Positions 9,767-18,983 are shown, counted from the first letter of the stretch. The stretch: DNA of 45,692 nt from an uncultured Ruminococcus sp. (GCA_905235295.1 CAJOLF010000001.1:1-45692), one strand, 5' to 3'. Translations and numbers: made by a program. The notes: generated from the letters alone by a model not told the origin.

Positions 9767-9862
9767 CAATCCCGGGGATTTGAAGCTCCTGCTGTGAGAT
9801 TACCTCGTCGCATCCGATGTCAAGCAAGCTTGCGTCGGGCTTTACTCCGAGTTAAATACTAT
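9767..9862. repeat. Dispersed 3'-UTR repeat element (family B copy)
   Basis: CCGATGTCAAGCAAGCTTGCGTCGGGCTTTACTCCGAGTTAAA with internal hairpin; related sequences at 6119-6174, about 9950-10000 and 30887-30945. Confidence 0.55.
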
Positions 9863-9871
9863 TTAAAATTT

Positions 9872-9900
9872 GCCTGCCGTAATCAAGCGGCAGGCTTTTT
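9872..9900 (+). terminator. Rho-independent terminator after thrH
   Basis: GCCTGCCG...CGGCAGGC TTTTT. Confidence 0.85.
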
Positions 9901-10064
9901 CCATTATTAATCTTACGCTCAATAAGCTTCCGACTGCATTTATTATAACCAATCACCATTGTTATGCGAGCTTGCGTCGTGTTTTGCTTCGAATTAAATA
10001 AAATTTTGAATAGAAAAAACTATATTGCAAATCCTTAATATGTACTAAAAATTTGGGAGCGGAT

Positions 10065-10769
10065 ATGATGGAAAACTCAACGGCAGTTAAATCTCAGGAA
10101 TATATGTCTGTCAGGTTTATATATAAAAAACAGCTTAATATAATCTTTTCCGCGACAATAGCGGTTCTGGGCATTTGCTCTTTTTTTATATCCGTAATTA
10201 AAGATATGAACTGGGATTTTCTCGCTAATTTCAGGTATATGACGATAGTGGGAACTTTGTTTACTTCTTTAGTTTCTTTATTGACAGTCGTTATAAGCGT
10301 TATTGAGCTGATAACTATGAACGATATTAAATCAAGAGGATTGTACTTCTTAAAACTAACCTCGGTGGTGACCGAAAGTATAATCTCAATTATAATTTTA
10401 ATGTCATTATTCCCATTTATTCCCGACAGTCCTAACATACTTAGGTTTGACTCTTTTAATATGCATATAGTTATACCTATGCTGACTATATTATCATTTC
10501 TGATTACCGAGCCGCCGATTGTCAAAATAAAGCCGATAATGAGGTTTAACGGAGCTTGGCTGATTACAATTTACGCAGTAGTAATAATCAGTATGATAGT
10601 CCTTGGAATGATACCGCAGGATAAAATTCCGTACTCGTTTTTAGAAGTAAACACACGTCCGTTTTGGTATGTTTTGCTGGCGGGATTAATCATATATTCC
10701 TGCGCTTATTTTTTGTCGTGGGGATATATCGAATGGAACAAAAAGATTTCGGAGTATTGGTATCGGTAA
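10065..10769 (+). CDS. Hypothetical polytopic membrane protein
   Basis: Several hydrophobic segments; GGGAGCGG RBS before ATG 10065; flanked by a terminator. Confidence 0.7.
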   Translation: MMENSTAVKSQEYMSVRFIYKKQLNIIFSATIAVLGICSFFISVIKDMNWDFLANFRYMTIVGTLFTSLVSLLTVVISVIELITMNDIKSRGLYFLKLTSVVTESIISIIILMSLFPFIPDSPNILRFDSFNMHIVIPMLTILSFLITEPPIVKIKPIMRFNGAWLITIYAVVIISMIVLGMIPQDKIPYSFLEVNTRPFWYVLLAGLIIYSCAYFLSWGYIEWNKKISEYWYR

Positions 10770-10775
10770 AACTAA

Positions 10776-10810
10776 AAGGAGCACTTTAATCAGCGGCTCC
10801 TTAAAAAATT
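10776..10810 (+). terminator. Terminator of the membrane protein gene
   Basis: AAGGAGC...GCTCCTT AAAAAATT. Confidence 0.6.
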
Positions 10811-10831
10811 AAACAATTATGTAAAATAAAT

Positions 10832-10861
10832 AATCGGAATCCGCAACTGCAGATTCCGATT
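10832..10861 (-). terminator. Terminator-like hairpin downstream of the alpha/beta hydrolase
   Basis: AATCGGAATC...GATTCCGATT perfect arms. Confidence 0.65.
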
Positions 10862-10880
10862 AAATTTAGTTTGATTTATT

Positions 10881-12095
10881 TTATTCCTGAGGTTTTTCTT
10901 CCGTTTCGGGTTCAACAATCTCGACTTCTTCAACCACAACCTCTTCTGCGGGCTCTTCGGTCTCGGCTGCTTCGCCGTCCTCCTGCGCCGCTGCTTCGTC
11001 GGTATTCTCCGCGGTCTCTTCCCCGTTCTCTTCCCCGTCCTCTTCAACTTCTTCAATGCCATAGATTTCGGACGCCATAATAGCGAAGGCTGTTTCTGCC
11101 TCGGGAATCGGCAGACCTACAAAGAAATGCATTTGGTTCTTGAAGATATTAACATCAATGTCAAGATCAAATTCGTCGGCAATATCCTTGAGTTTATTAA
11201 CATCAGCGCAGAAAATCTCTCTTGTTCCGGCAAAAACAGTAATCTTGCAAAGACCTGTCAAATCGCCGTAAATCGGGCTTACAGCGGGATGAGTAAGCTC
11301 GAGGTCGCCCGCGTACTGCTCGCCCTTATCTCTGAGGGACTCGGCGTTAAGAATGGTGTCATAAGGCTGAATTTCATCAATCTCGGGGTTGCTGTTAGTA
11401 ACGTCAAGCCACGGAGAGATCAGGAAAGCTTCTCTGGGCATCGGCATAGTCTGATACTTAATCTTCTGAATAAGAGAAAGCGCAATTCCGCCGCCCGCAG
11501 CGTCGCCCGCGAAAATAATCTTATCCGCAGGGATTCCCTTTTCTTCGATAAGATAAGCATAGCGGTCAAGAAGCATCTTCTGAATGTCTACAGCTGAATG
11601 AGCCGGAGCCTTGGGATATACAGGGAAAATAACCTCTGCGCCGAGCTTATTGGAAAGCTTTTTGATAAAAGAGTAATGGAATCTTGTGGGAGCATTCCAA
11701 AAATCACTGCCGTGAATGTAGAAAATTACATCCTCGGTTGTCTTTTCCTTAGGCTCATAAACAAAGGTATCCTCAAATTCGTCAAGCTCTTCCAAATGCA
11801 AAGCTCTTCTTACCTGAGAAGGAATGGAATAGGGCTTTGAGCTTTGTTCAAGGCTCTTTTCAAAGTTCACGTTCTTTTTAACAGAGAGCGGAAGGAGCTT
11901 TGAAGCATCCTCTAAAACAAGGCTCTTGACGCTTCTTTCCTGTTTTTTTGCCTGATTCTTTTTTGCAATAGCTGTTCCTGTGGCAGCCGCTGTGACTGCG
12001 GAAGCAACACCGATTGCGATTTTTTGAGATTTTTTCATATTTAACACCTTTCCTATAATATAAGTTGCTGCTGATGTGATTTTATTAAATTTCAT
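10881..12095 (-). CDS. HSL-type alpha/beta hydrolase-fold protein with N-terminal hydrophobic segment and acidic C-terminal tail; predicted non-catalytic
   Basis: YIHGSDFW, YPKAPAH, FAGDAAGGGIALS, LISPWLDVT, AGTREIFCAD, NQMHFF. AGGAGG RBS 4 nt before ATG 12095; alternative start at 12038. Confidence 0.82.
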   Translation of the reverse strand: MKFNKITSAATYIIGKVLNMKKSQKIAIGVASAVTAAATGTAIAKKNQAKKQERSVKSLVLEDASKLLPLSVKKNVNFEKSLEQSSKPYSIPSQVRRALHLEELDEFEDTFVYEPKEKTTEDVIFYIHGSDFWNAPTRFHYSFIKKLSNKLGAEVIFPVYPKAPAHSAVDIQKMLLDRYAYLIEEKGIPADKIIFAGDAAGGGIALSLIQKIKYQTMPMPREAFLISPWLDVTNSNPEIDEIQPYDTILNAESLRDKGEQYAGDLELTHPAVSPIYGDLTGLCKITVFAGTREIFCADVNKLKDIADEFDLDIDVNIFKNQMHFFVGLPIPEAETAFAIMASEIYGIEEVEEDGEENGEETAENTDEAAAQEDGEAAETEEPAEEVVVEEVEIVEPETEEKPQE

Positions 12096-12199
12096 AAGTC
12101 CTCCTAAATATAACATTATGTTGATGTTTAATTATATCATATAATTACGGATTTGTCATTAGTTTTTTAAAAATTTTATTCACTTGTCAAAAATTGTCT

Positions 12200-12229
12200 A
12201 AAAAAAGCGCGGACGCTTATGCGTCCGCT
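12200..12229 (-). terminator. rnpB terminator
   Basis: Minus strand GCGGACGC ATAA GCGTCCGC followed by a T-tract. Confidence 0.85.
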
Positions 12230-12235
12230 TGAAAA

Positions 12236-12582
12236 GCGACTGTGTCTGTAAGCCGGGTTCTGTCTTGAACAGCCATCTATCTTGGCAGCGGGTTGCCCCA
12301 ACTGCTCGATGCCACCTCCAAAGAACTCGCCGAGCAAGCGATAAATGTTCTACCACGGTGTTGCTTCAAATAGGGTTTACACGGCAGGTTGGTCTCCCAA
12401 CCTCCGGTGAGCTCTTACCTCACCTTTCCACCTTTGCGCCGAAAAACGGCGTAGTTTATTTCTGTTGCACTATCCCTGGAGTCGCCTCCGGCGGCCGTTA
12501 GCCGTTATTTTGCTCTGTGAAGCCCGGACTTTCCTCGCACAGGTCTTTTCAGTTCCTGCCCGCAGCTGTTCGGCACACTCGC
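12236..12582 (-). ncRNA. rnpB: RNase P RNA (class A)
   Basis: Minus strand GAGGAAAGTCCGGGCTTC, ACAGAACCCGGCTTAC and P1-type pairing of GCGAGTGTG with CACAGTCGC. Confidence 0.95.
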
Positions 12583-12584
12583 TT

Positions 12585-12641
12585 ATACTATTATCAAATA
12601 AAATCCTTTAACATTTGTTTTAAAGCATTTTAATTGAAAAT
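12585..12641. repeat. Left arm of the 57-bp inverted repeat flanking the malic-enzyme cassette (family A end)
   Basis: ATACTATTATCAAATAAAATCCTTTAACATTTGTTTTAAAGCATTTTAATTGAAAAT; 55/57 match to the reverse complement of 13975-14031. Confidence 0.9.
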
Positions 12642-12684
12642 TATATTATTTATAATAAATCATTTTTTTGCCTTTGTCAAATAC

Positions 12685-12713
12685 TTGATAATTGCGACAA
12701 ATTAGAGTATAAT
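12685..12713 (+). promoter_or_regulatory. SigA-type promoter of the malic enzyme gene
   Basis: TTGATA, 17-bp spacer, TATAAT. Confidence 0.75.
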
Positions 12714-12742
12714 ATACCGGAATGACAGAAAGGAGTAATTTT

Positions 12743-13915
12743 ATGGATATAAGACAGGAATCGCTTAAAAAGCATTATGAATGGAAAGGCAAAATCGAAG
12801 TAATTTCTACCGTACCGATTTCTTCCTCGGAGGATTTGGCTCTTGCCTACACTCCCGGAGTTGCCGAGCCGTGCCTTGAAGTTCAAAAGGACGTCAACAA
12901 ATCATACGAGCTGACAAGGAGAAGCAACCTTGTTGCCGTAATCACGGACGGTACCGCTGTTTTGGGTCTCGGAGACATCGGTCCCGAGGCGGGTATGCCG
13001 GTTATGGAAGGAAAATGCGCGCTGTTCAAGGAGTTCGGCGACGTTGACGCCTTCCCAATCTGCATAAAGAGCAAGGATGTTGACGAGATAGTAAACGCGA
13101 TTTACCTTATCAGCGGATCATTCGGCGGAATTAACCTTGAGGATATTTCGGCGCCGAGGTGCTTTGAAATTGAAAAAAGGTTAAAGGAAAAATGCGATAT
13201 TCCGATTTTCCACGACGACCAGCACGGCACGGCGGTTATCGTCGCGGCAGGTCTGCTTAATTCGTTAAAGATTGTCGGCAAAAAAATTGAAGATATTAAG
13301 GTCGTAATGAACGGCGCGGGCGCAGCGGGTATCGCGATTGCCAAGCACCTGATGAATATGGGCGTAAAAGACGTTACAATGTGCGACAGCAAGGGTATAA
13401 TCTGCAAGGGCGATGAAAGGCTGAACCCGATTAAGCAGGAAATGGCAGAGATTACAAACCTCAGCCGCAAAACAGGTACGCTTGCGGACGCTATGGTCGG
13501 CGCGGACGTATTCCTCGGAATTTCCGCCGCAGGCTGCGTAAGTCAGGAAATGGTTAAATCAATGGCTGAAAATCCGATTATTTTCGCAATGGCTAATCCC
13601 ACACCCGAGATTATGCCCGACCTCGCGAAGGAAGCCGGAGCGGCGGTTGTCGGAACGGGAAGAAGCGATTTCCCTAACCAGATTAATAACGTGCTCGCCT
13701 TCCCGGGAATTTTCAGAGGAGCTCTCGACTGCAGAGCGAGCGATATTAACGAGGAAATGAAGATTGCCGCTTCCTACGCGCTCGCTTCCATTATTGACGA
13801 CGACAAGCTTTCCGCCGATTATATTCTGCCCCACGCTTTTGACCCGAGGGTGGGCAAAACCGTAGCTGAAGCTGTTAAAAAAGCTGCTGTCGAAAGCGGA
13901 GTAGCGAGAATCTAA
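12743..13915 (+). CDS. NAD(P)-dependent malic enzyme (oxaloacetate-decarboxylating malate dehydrogenase)
   Basis: YTPGVAEPC, TDGTAVLGLGDIGPEAGMPVMEGK, FHDDQHGTAVI, MNGAGAAGIAIAK, FAMANPTPEI; AAAGGAG RBS before ATG 12743. Confidence 0.95.
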   Translation: MDIRQESLKKHYEWKGKIEVISTVPISSSEDLALAYTPGVAEPCLEVQKDVNKSYELTRRSNLVAVITDGTAVLGLGDIGPEAGMPVMEGKCALFKEFGDVDAFPICIKSKDVDEIVNAIYLISGSFGGINLEDISAPRCFEIEKRLKEKCDIPIFHDDQHGTAVIVAAGLLNSLKIVGKKIEDIKVVMNGAGAAGIAIAKHLMNMGVKDVTMCDSKGIICKGDERLNPIKQEMAEITNLSRKTGTLADAMVGADVFLGISAAGCVSQEMVKSMAENPIIFAMANPTPEIMPDLAKEAGAAVVGTGRSDFPNQINNVLAFPGIFRGALDCRASDINEEMKIAASYALASIIDDDKLSADYILPHAFDPRVGKTVAEAVKKAAVESGVARI

Positions 13916-13938
13916 AACAAAAATATATTACATAATTT

Positions 13939-13970
13939 AACCCTTCTGATTATGCTCAGAAGGGTTATTT
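13939..13970 (+). terminator. Terminator of the malic enzyme gene
   Basis: AACCCTTCTGA...TCAGAAGGGTT ATTTT. Confidence 0.85.
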
Positions 13971-13974
13971 TATT

Positions 13975-14031
13975 ATTTTCAATTAAAATGCTTTAAAGCA
14001 GATGTTAAAGGATTTTATTTGATAATAGTAT
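13975..14031. repeat. Right arm of the 57-bp inverted repeat (family A end), overlapping the 3' end of cca
   Basis: Reverse complement matches 12585-12641 at 55/57 positions; encodes the last residues of the cca ORF. Confidence 0.9.
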
Positions 14032-15351
14032 TATAATTTTAATCAGCTCTTCCCTGTCGTTTTCAACCTCTCCGCTGATTACCTTTTCAAGAAGTTCATT
14101 CAATATATTTCCGATTTCTTTTCCCTCGGCAATTCCGAGCGATTTGACATCCTCTCCGCTGATACTGAGCTGTTTAAGGCTGCAGCACTCATTATTTTTA
14201 ATTATTTCTTCAAATTGAATTTCCGCAGAATTGAGATCGTTCAGCTTTTGTTCCCTGCGGTAATCGGACTGGGCAAGAATATCGGCTCTCTGAATCTTAA
14301 AAAGCCTTTGCGTGTTTTGCTCGCCGATTTTGCCGATAACGCGCTTTAAGGCGGTTTTGCTGCCCTTGAAACGAACATCATGATATTCAATAAGAGTTAC
14401 GCAGTCCGAAATAAAATCATTCGGAAATCTTAGCCGCCTTAAAATATCATCAGCCATTTGAGCGCTGATAAGCGGATGACCTTTGAAATGCCTTCTGCCG
14501 TTTTTATCGGTTGTGCATACCTTAGGCTTGCCGACGTCGTGGAGCAGCATTGTAATTCTCAGCAGTGGCTCCGGCTCTATATTACAGACTGTACGCGCGA
14601 TATGAGCGTAAACGTCAAGATAGTGATGAGGAGTTCTCTGCTCAAAATCAAAGCAGGGCTTCAGCTCGGGTATTATCTCGGCAAAAACGTCCCTATATTC
14701 AAGCAAAATTCTCTCGGCGGATTCCCCTGCCGTTATTCCGATTAATTCCTCACGGATTCGCTCAGCGGCAATGTTATTAAGCGAGGCCTTGAGCGCGTGA
14801 ACAGCGTTTACGGTTTCCTGTTCAAGCGCAAAATCAAAGCGCGAGGCAAACCGCAAGCCGCGCAAAATTCTCAGCGCGTCCTCGGAAAACCTTTTTTCGG
14901 GACTTCCGACGCACTTAATCAGCCTGTCTTTTAAATCCGCTTTACCGCCGAAGGGATCAATCAAGCCGCTTCCCTCGCTGTAAGCCATCGCGTTGATTGT
15001 AAAATCACGCCGCGAAAGGTCGGTAATAACGTCTCGGGAAAACTCAACCTTTTGCGGGTGACGGCTGTCAAGATATTCTCCGTCAACCCGAAAGGTAGTA
15101 ATCTCATAAATATTTTTACCGATAATTACGCTGATTGTGCCGTGTTTTTTGCCGACTTCGAGCGTTTTGAAATCCTCAAAGCAGGATTCAATTTGCTCAG
15201 GCACGGCGCTTGTGCAAATATCATAATCCTTTGGCGTAATATTCATCATACTGTCGCGGACACAGCCGCCGACAATATAAGCTTCAAAGCCGCGGCTATT
15301 CAATTTTTTCAGAATAAAATTTACTTCATCAGGAATATTAATATTTAACAT
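14005..15351 (-). CDS. cca: CCA tRNA nucleotidyltransferase with HD domain
   Basis: YIVGGCVRDSMMNITPKDYDICTSA, RRDFTINAMAY, LLHDVGKP. Confidence 0.93.
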   Translation of the reverse strand: MLNINIPDEVNFILKKLNSRGFEAYIVGGCVRDSMMNITPKDYDICTSAVPEQIESCFEDFKTLEVGKKHGTISVIIGKNIYEITTFRVDGEYLDSRHPQKVEFSRDVITDLSRRDFTINAMAYSEGSGLIDPFGGKADLKDRLIKCVGSPEKRFSEDALRILRGLRFASRFDFALEQETVNAVHALKASLNNIAAERIREELIGITAGESAERILLEYRDVFAEIIPELKPCFDFEQRTPHHYLDVYAHIARTVCNIEPEPLLRITMLLHDVGKPKVCTTDKNGRRHFKGHPLISAQMADDILRRLRFPNDFISDCVTLIEYHDVRFKGSKTALKRVIGKIGEQNTQRLFKIQRADILAQSDYRREQKLNDLNSAEIQFEEIIKNNECCSLKQLSISGEDVKSLGIAEGKEIGNILNELLEKVISGEVENDREELIKIIILLSNKIL

Positions 15352-17681
15352 TGATTTTTGTCTTTTTCTATAAGCTTTACAGCTATGTTATAAAGTATAT
15401 TGAAAATAATAATTATGGCTGCGGATATTGAGACGAATAAAATTGTGCTTTGTACGCTCAGGGTTGTAAGCGAGAAAAATTCGTCTAAAAATATAAAGGC
15501 TATCGAAAATCCAGCCGCGCTGATTAAAAGCATAGCCGACCTGAGGTAATTCAGCGGCAAAGACAGCCTGATGATGAACAAATATCCTGTCAGCGCAGTG
15601 AGATAAACAGAGATTGTTGAAAATTCAGCGTAAGGAATATTTAATACGGAGCACATTATTACCGCAATAATAATATTAACCACAACGCAAAACGCCGCGG
15701 GTATCGCTCTTGCTAATATGTTAAAGGTAAAGTTACCCCTGACAATGTCTTTGTTTGGCTGCAGAGCAAGCACAAAGGACGGGAAGCCGATTGTAAGCGA
15801 GCTGATTAGAGTAAGCTGAATAGGCTCGAACGGATACGGCATTGTACAAAAGATAAAAAACAGCGAAAGTAAAATTGAGTAAATTGCCTTTACAATGAAA
15901 AGCGAAGAGCTGCGCTCAATATTGTTGATTGTTTTTCTGCCCTCATAAACAACGCTTGGCATTGAGGCAAAGTCGTTGTCGGTCAGCACAAGCTGAGAAA
16001 CGTTCCTTGCGGCTTCGCTTCCCGAAGCCATCGAAATCGAGCAGTCGGCTTCCTTGAGCGCGAGAACATCATTAACGCCGTCGCCTGTCATTGCGACCTT
16101 GTGCCCTTTTGCCTTTAAGGCGAGCACAAGCTTTTTCTTTTGTTCGGGAGTTACCCTGCCGAACACGTTGCAGTTTTCGGCAGCCTCGGCAAGCTGTTCG
16201 TCGGTTTTGACCTCTGTCATATCAACAGCTTTTTCGGCGCCCTCAATTCCGCAATCCTTGGCGATATTCAGAACCGTTTGTACGCTGTCGCCGGAAATTA
16301 CCTTCAGGGTAACGCCCTGTTCCTTGAAGTAGTTGATTGTTTCTCCGACGTTATCCCTGAGTATATCCTTGATTAAAATGAGAGCCATAGGCTCCAAATC
16401 CGAGGGCAGCTTTCCGCTTTCTATCGCGGAATCTGAGGAAACGAGCGCGAGAACCCTGACCGTGTCTGAAATTTGATTAAACCGCTCAAAAACCTCGCTG
16501 TATTTTTCCCTGTCATTAAAAACAAATTCACAAGCGCCGACAATGTAAGATTTTCCGTTATCAAAATTTCCGCCCGACCACTTTGTTTCGGAAGAAAATT
16601 CGATGAAGCTTTTACAATTTATCGGCTGAGCGTCACCTGCATAACCGCCGATTGCGTTCATAGTGGCGTTTTTGTCCTCGGAAGCGCTGAAAATTGAAGA
16701 TAAAGCGATTTTTATTTCTTCTTCGGAATTATTAAATTCTATAACGTCGGTAACTGACATATTTTCCGAGGTAAGGGTGCCCGTTTTGTCAAGGCAAAGC
16801 ACATCAACGCGCGCAAGCGTTTCTATGCAATACATCTCGTTAACAAGTACCTTTTTTCGGGATAATTTAATTACCGAAACCGCCAAAACCGTACTTGTCA
16901 GAAGAATCATACCCGACGGCAGAATACCGACAAGCGCGCCGACGGTGCTGATTACCGACTCCTGAAATTCGGTGTGATGAATAAAATACCTGCTGACAAA
17001 AAGAAGCGCTCCCAACGGGAAAATTATAAACGTACAAAGCTTAATAATAAATTTAAAAGTTTTTAAAATTTGAGAATTATTCTTTTTTATGTATTTCGCT
17101 TCGCTGTTAATTTTCGCGGCGTAGCAATCGGCGCCGATTCGGATAATCTTCGCGACGCATTTTCCCGCGGAAACAAAGCTTCCCGACAAAAGCTCGTCGC
17201 CGACGTTCTTTTCAATCAAATCCGATTCGCCGGTAAGCATACTTTCGTTTGCCTTACACTCGCCGCTGATAAGTACACAGTCAGCGGGAATTTGGTCGCC
17301 TCTTGAAAGGACGATAACGTCGTCAAGCACAAGCTCTTCCTTGCCGATTTCGGTTTCCTTTCCGTCACGGATGACTGCCGATTTGCTCTCGGTCAGAATT
17401 GTCAGCTTGTCCACGCTGATTTTTGAACGGATTTCCTGAACAATACCGATTATCGTGTTGAAAATAATAACGCCGATAAACAGCAGGTTCTTGTAGGAGC
17501 CGACAAGAATTAACAGCAAAAATAAAATTACGTTAATCGCGTTAAAAAGCGTGCAGATATTATCGTAAAAAATACGCCTTATTGATTTGGTTTTTATTGT
17601 AGATGATACGTTTGTTTTTCCCTCGGACTTTCTTTGAGCAACTTCGTCCGAGCTTAATCCGTTTAATAAATCATTATCCAT
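15345..17681 (-). CDS. Cation-transporting P-type ATPase (CtpE-like HAD-IC)
   Basis: LCLDKTGTLT, MTGDGVNDVLALKEAD, MLTGESD, ILPSGMILLTS. Confidence 0.9.
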   Translation of the reverse strand: MDNDLLNGLSSDEVAQRKSEGKTNVSSTIKTKSIRRIFYDNICTLFNAINVILFLLLILVGSYKNLLFIGVIIFNTIIGIVQEIRSKISVDKLTILTESKSAVIRDGKETEIGKEELVLDDVIVLSRGDQIPADCVLISGECKANESMLTGESDLIEKNVGDELLSGSFVSAGKCVAKIIRIGADCYAAKINSEAKYIKKNNSQILKTFKFIIKLCTFIIFPLGALLFVSRYFIHHTEFQESVISTVGALVGILPSGMILLTSTVLAVSVIKLSRKKVLVNEMYCIETLARVDVLCLDKTGTLTSENMSVTDVIEFNNSEEEIKIALSSIFSASEDKNATMNAIGGYAGDAQPINCKSFIEFSSETKWSGGNFDNGKSYIVGACEFVFNDREKYSEVFERFNQISDTVRVLALVSSDSAIESGKLPSDLEPMALILIKDILRDNVGETINYFKEQGVTLKVISGDSVQTVLNIAKDCGIEGAEKAVDMTEVKTDEQLAEAAENCNVFGRVTPEQKKKLVLALKAKGHKVAMTGDGVNDVLALKEADCSISMASGSEAARNVSQLVLTDNDFASMPSVVYEGRKTINNIERSSSLFIVKAIYSILLSLFFIFCTMPYPFEPIQLTLISSLTIGFPSFVLALQPNKDIVRGNFTFNILARAIPAAFCVVVNIIIAVIMCSVLNIPYAEFSTISVYLTALTGYLFIIRLSLPLNYLRSAMLLISAAGFSIAFIFLDEFFSLTTLSVQSTILFVSISAAIIIIFNILYNIAVKLIEKDKNQC

Positions 17682-17853
17682 ATAATACCCCTAAATGTAA
17701 ATTTAATAATTGCAGAAAATTTTTTGATAAAAAATCGGCTTAATCAAAAAATTCGCCGATTAAATTCCAAGATTATTTTTAATAATTAAAACGTAATTTT
17801 AATTATATTATAAACGCAAATGATAATAAAGGCAACGGAAAGAAGGTGATTTT

Positions 17854-18870
17854 TTGAAAAAAATAAAAAAATTAATTACAGTTGCCGTTTGTGCCGTGAT
17901 GATGGTTAACATCTCAACGACTTACACGTTCGCGGAAGAAACCGCGAAAAAAGTATATCTCGGAGGTCAGCCGTTCGGGGTGAAATTTTATAACGACGGC
18001 TTGATTGTTGTTGAGCTTGAAGAATTTTTTGACGGCGCAAAGTACGTTTGCCCAGCCAAAGAAGGCGGATTAAAGGTAAACGATATTATTAAGGAAATAA
18101 ACCAAAATCCTGTTAAAACAAATGAGGAAATGCAGAATTTGACAATCAACAGCGGCGGAAAACCTATTAATTTTACCGTTGAAAGAAACGGTCAAAGGAA
18201 AAACATTGTGGTAAATCCCGTTAAGAATACTGCGGGAATGTACCTTTTGGGCGCGTGGATCAGAGACAGCTGCGCCGGAATAGGAACAATAAGCTACTAC
18301 GATGAGTCACAAAATTATTTTGCCGCGTTAGGTCACGGAATATGCGACAATGACACAGGAGCTCTGCTTCCGCTCGGCTCCGCGGAGATTGTAAAGGCAA
18401 ATATAAGCTCGGTAACAAAAAGCGTTGACGGCAAAGCGGGAAGCCTTAACGGTTATTTCGGCGACGAAGAACTCGGCACGCTGACCGAAAATTCCGATTT
18501 GGGTATTTACGGAACAGCCGAAAATGTTAATTACAAGGACTATCCCCTGCTTGAAATCGCCGATTTTTCCGAGATTAAAAAGGGTGAAGCCGAAATTTAT
18601 ACGACAATCAACGGCGAAAACACCGAGAGTTACACTGTCGAGATTACCAAAATATGTAACAGCGACGCAGGCAGTAATGAAAACTTTGTAATTAAAATTA
18701 CAGACGAGTCGCTTCTTGACGGCTGCGGAGGTATTGTTCAGGGTATGAGCGGCAGCCCGATTGTGCAAAACAATAAGCTAATCGGCGCCGTAACCCATGT
18801 TTTTTTAAACAACACTACCGAGGGCTACGGAGTAGCGGCACAATTTATGGTGTCGAATTATGAGCAATAA
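17854..18870 (+). CDS. spoIVB: SpoIVB serine peptidase (PDZ plus S55 domain), TTG start
   Basis: Signal-like N-terminus, PDZ segment, FAALGHGI and GMSGSPIVQNNKLIGAVTH; directly upstream of spo0A. Confidence 0.93.
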   Translation: MKKIKKLITVAVCAVMMVNISTTYTFAEETAKKVYLGGQPFGVKFYNDGLIVVELEEFFDGAKYVCPAKEGGLKVNDIIKEINQNPVKTNEEMQNLTINSGGKPINFTVERNGQRKNIVVNPVKNTAGMYLLGAWIRDSCAGIGTISYYDESQNYFAALGHGICDNDTGALLPLGSAEIVKANISSVTKSVDGKAGSLNGYFGDEELGTLTENSDLGIYGTAENVNYKDYPLLEIADFSEIKKGEAEIYTTINGENTESYTVEITKICNSDAGSNENFVIKITDESLLDGCGGIVQGMSGSPIVQNNKLIGAVTHVFLNNTTEGYGVAAQFMVSNYEQ

Positions 18871-18894
18871 CACAATATATTGATGTTTACTGTT

Positions 18895-18901
18895 TGTCGA
18901 A
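18895..18901 (+). promoter_or_regulatory. 0A box upstream of spo0A
   Basis: TTTGTCGAAAAA contains TGTCGAA; another TGTCGAA at 18851-18857. Confidence 0.6.
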
Positions 18902-18954
18902 AAAAGTTGAGTAAAAAAATATTAACTTTTTTCAAAAAAATTAATTGGAAACTA

Positions 18955-18983
18955 TTGCCAATGTTACCATTTTGTGGTAAAAT
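18955..18983 (+). promoter_or_regulatory. spo0A SigA-type promoter with a palindrome in the spacer
   Basis: TTGCCA (18955-18960), 17-bp spacer, TAAAAT (18978-18983); TTACCAttttgTGGTAA at 18964-18980. Confidence 0.75.

Noticed and set aside
12229-12501. 90-aa plus-strand ORF
   Set aside because: Antisense translation of the RNase P RNA gene; a well-known spurious ORF type.
15345-17681. PSGM in place of PEGL in the P-type ATPase as a functional novelty
   Set aside because: Variation at this motif may simply be typical of the subfamily; undecidable without an alignment.
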